Positions 6,046 through 7,171 of a DNA stretch of 7,171 bases are shown piece after piece. The DNA is from Zoogloeaceae bacterium. GTDB lineage: Bacteria; Pseudomonadota; Gammaproteobacteria; Burkholderiales; Rhodocyclaceae. Location of the stretch: positions 1 to 7,171 of the forward strand of contig JAIRZG010000184.1 in the NCBI GenBank assembly GCA_031267345.1, written 5' to 3'. The position numbers were made by a program, and so were the translations under genes. Below the pieces are notes generated by a model. That model searched no databases. It was not told the origin of the DNA and was given only the letters and a program-made list of their open reading frames with translations. Within the stretch, counting starts at the first letter, position 1, and every line of letters starts with the position of its first letter.

Positions 6046-6624
6046 CTACTCCCAATGTCCGCCGTTGTAGGGGTCTCCAACGTACTTGACGCCAATTTCA
6101 AACGTGTATGCGTGATCTTGATAGGCCACGCAGTATGCGGGTTGTTTCGAGTCGATGACGCTGATCGTTTGCTGTTGGCAGTTCCCGTAGGCCGGTTTTT
6201 TTTCGTGATAGGTCACGGTTTGCGTCATCTTCTTGTCATTGATGGTTGTGGTTCTACACGCATAAACCCTGATCTGCTTGCGCAGCGTAGCGTTCAGATA
6301 GTCGGTGTCACAACGACCCGCGCCGTGAGCAATGGCGCTCGTCAACGCCTTCATTTCCTGGCTGTCTTCGGAGGCGGGACACTTTTTCAGAAAATCATGC
6401 CGCGCTTCAATCGTATCTGACATTTTCTTCTTCTTGATGCCGAAATACCGATCAAGCGAGGGTTGACACTCGTCGGGACGCTGGCCGGACGATAGACACA
6501 GCAAGGCTTCGCAGGCATCCTTCTTGTCGCCAGTGAACAACTCGCCTGTGTTCTGCGCGGCAACAGACGTGGAAAGCGCAGTAAAAAACGCAAAAAATAC
6601 GAACAAAAAATGCTTGTTTTTCAT
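6046..6624 (-). CDS. TrbM-family secreted protein (conjugation-associated family), orphan
   Basis: The 192-residue product has a Sec signal peptide: basic MKNKH, a Phe-rich hydrophobic core to about residue 20, and a likely cut after VAA at 23. The mature part holds eight cysteines (38, 43, 53, 82, 105, 123, 149, 165), which in the periplasm could form four disulfides. The segment from KDACEALLCLSS (35-46) through DECQPSLDRYF (51-61), then ARHDFLKKCP (74-83), is what I recognise as the TrbM/KikA core. TrbM is encoded in IncP-type conjugative transfer regions; its exact function is poorly known. Here no other tra/trb gene is visible, so a role in conjugation is not shown. The start has GGAGG seven bases upstream. 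The gene is convergent with tctA. Its base composition looks lower in GC than the hydrogenase and transporter genes, which fits acquisition by transfer. Confidence 0.82.
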   Translation of the reverse strand: MKNKHFLFVFFAFFTALSTSVAAQNTGELFTGDKKDACEALLCLSSGQRPDECQPSLDRYFGIKKKKMSDTIEARHDFLKKCPASEDSQEMKALTSAIAHGAGRCDTDYLNATLRKQIRVYACRTTTINDKKMTQTVTYHEKKPAYGNCQQQTISVIDSKQPAYCVAYQDHAYTFEIGVKYVGDPYNGGHWE

Positions 6625-6947
6625 CGTGAAACCTCCAGAAAAAATTCATGAAAAAATTCAGGGAAAGACAAGCGATTTTCCACTCAAAAATTATTCATGT
6701 CGAGTGTATGAAGGCGCGAAAAGTAACCTAACGCATAACTTTACATGTTTAAAAAGCCCCGGCAAAGGTTATCAACCCGGATCTGACGCAATCTTGCGAA
6801 AATTCATGCTGGAAGCCGCCGCTCACGGTCAAGGTTGTCGCGCTGACGCCTGCGCGGCGCTTCCTGCCGTTGGGTACGATGCGCCGCCAAGCCAGCCGCT
6901 TGAAATCAGCTATCGGTCTGCCCATTGTCCGTGCGCATGACAAGCCG
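6625..6947. other. Unassigned stretch between the trbM-like gene and the HTH remnant
   Basis: About 320 bases without a supported gene. The part nearest trbM (to about 6760) is AT-rich and probably holds its promoter. The best -10 candidate on the minus strand is TACACT, near 6707-6712, but its -35 partner is poor. The rest (6760-6947) has higher GC. Open frames there, for example minus 6749-6943 (64 codons), show no recognisable domain, signal peptide or ribosome binding site. The stretch may contain decayed sequence of a former gene, but I cannot identify one. Confidence 0.5.
6638..6660. repeat. Two tandem copies of GAAAAAATTCA upstream of the trbM-like gene
   Basis: Identical 11-base units with a 12-base period lie just upstream of the GGAGG of the gene starting at 6624. 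They fall in the probable leader or promoter-proximal region. They could be a repeated regulatory site or simply a slippage product in AT-rich DNA. Confidence 0.6.
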
Positions 6948-7055
6948 TTAAGCAGAATTTATCGTCCACCTGAAAAATTTTCCGCGCTCTTCACGGACTG
7001 CGCCCAATGCTTCCAGAACAGGATCATGTTTCGCGTTCCCTCTTGTTTTTTTCAT
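6948..7055 (-). pseudogene. Possible frameshifted C-terminal continuation of the HTH gene (35 codons)
   Basis: In the frame next to that of the HTH gene, an ATG at 7055 opens a 35-codon stretch ending in TAA at 6948. It includes DPVLEALGAVREERGKFF, which reads like a soluble helical segment. It overlaps the end of the HTH frame. The two join into one continuous protein if one A is removed from the run of seven A near 7046-7052. There is no clear ribosome binding site before the ATG, so independent translation is doubtful. It may be a short overlapping gene, a frameshifted tail, or chance. Confidence 0.3.
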
Positions 7056-7171
7056 ATCCGTAGTGACGCCCAAGCGCCGTGCGGTAAAACGTCATTTTTG
7101 CGATCCTATACCTTTCGCATATTTCGCTGATTGTTACCCGTTTGGAATCATAAAGCGCCTTCATTTCGTGC
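7024..7171 (-). CDS. C-terminal fragment with resolvase-like helix-turn-helix (5' end outside window)
   Basis: Entering at the right edge, the minus strand reads 48 codons to a TGA at 7024-7026. The segment EMKALYDSKR VTISEICERY, then RIAKMTFYR, has the pattern of the C-terminal DNA-binding helix-turn-helix of serine recombinases (resolvase/invertase HTH): a first helix with ALYDS, then a (T/V)xxEIC helix, a turn and a TFYR recognition helix. After it comes a short basic tail (KNKRERET). Serine resolvases usually end soon after this domain, which fits. The catalytic part would lie outside the window. It could instead be another small HTH protein, since the domain is common. The frame may be altered at a seven-A run a few codons before its stop. 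Being close to a TrbM-family gene, it fits a plasmid- or transposon-derived segment. Confidence 0.55.
   Translation of the reverse strand, partial: HEMKALYDSKRVTISEICERYRIAKMTFYRTALGRHYGYEKNKRERET

Noticed and set aside
5822..6055. Minus-strand open frame of 77 codons over the tctA end and the convergent spacer
   Set aside because: It runs through several hairpins and antisense to tctA, has no ribosome binding site or domain, and overlaps the end of the trbM-like gene.
6752..6790. Terminator-like sequence on the minus strand (CCGG ... CCGGGGCTTTTT)
   Set aside because: The T-run is good, but only about four base pairs of stem can form, and no clear upstream gene ends there.
6524..6940. Plus-strand open frame of 138 codons across the trbM-like start and spacer
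   Set aside because: It is antisense to the signal peptide region of a better-supported gene; no domain and no ribosome binding site.
6749..6943. Minus-strand open frame of 64 codons in the unassigned stretch
   Set aside because: No ribosome binding site, no recognisable domain, and composition like random GC-rich DNA; left as unassigned.
1..7171. CRISPR array, tRNA or rRNA genes, complete insertion sequence
   Set aside because: I saw no regularly spaced direct repeats, no cloverleaf or rRNA-like segment, and no transposase gene; only the HTH fragment and the short MITE-like repeat hint at mobile DNA.

Overview
The window looks like a piece of a moderately GC-rich proteobacterial chromosome. 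Protein similarity points to a betaproteobacterium, or a close gammaproteobacterial relative. This is judged from the resemblance of the hydrogenase to E. coli Hyd-1 and the Cupriavidus-type membrane-bound enzyme, from a TctA/TctB transporter pair, and from a TrbM-family gene. The species cannot be named from this sequence.

Left part (1-3478, minus strand): a hydrogenase structural operon read right to left. It encodes the small subunit (hyaA/hupS type), the large subunit (hyaB/hupL type) and a membrane cytochrome b (hyaC/hupC type) that runs off the left edge. The small and large subunit genes overlap by ATGA, and the cytochrome gene follows after 22 bases. The small subunit has a Tat signal, a C-terminal membrane anchor and all six cysteines of the oxygen-tolerant [4Fe-3S] proximal cluster. 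Together they would form a periplasm-facing, membrane-bound, respiratory H2-uptake [NiFe]-hydrogenase that passes electrons to quinone. The maturation genes would lie beyond the left edge.

Middle (3479-3933): a 455-base divergent intergenic region. It holds a 103-base or longer repeat with hairpin-forming terminal inverted repeats (MITE-like) and a 7-bp dyad near the transporter side.

Centre right (3934-5898, plus strand): tctB and tctA, the two membrane subunits of a tripartite tricarboxylate transporter, without the usual tctC binding-protein gene. A strong hairpin begins directly after the tctA stop codon.

Right part (5899-7171): a short convergent intergenic stretch with several hairpins, including one REP-like, then a secreted TrbM-family protein gene on the minus strand. 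Next comes an unassigned stretch, and at the right edge the end of a gene with a resolvase-like helix-turn-helix. That last reading frame may be broken at a run of seven A. A TrbM-family gene near a recombinase-like remnant, with AT-richer sequence between, suggests a decayed or inserted mobile-element segment next to core metabolic genes. No clearly new multi-gene system is visible. The most interesting leads are the orphan trbM/HTH segment, the MITE-like repeat in the hydrogenase leader and the cysteine in the normally conserved N-terminal motif of the large subunit.
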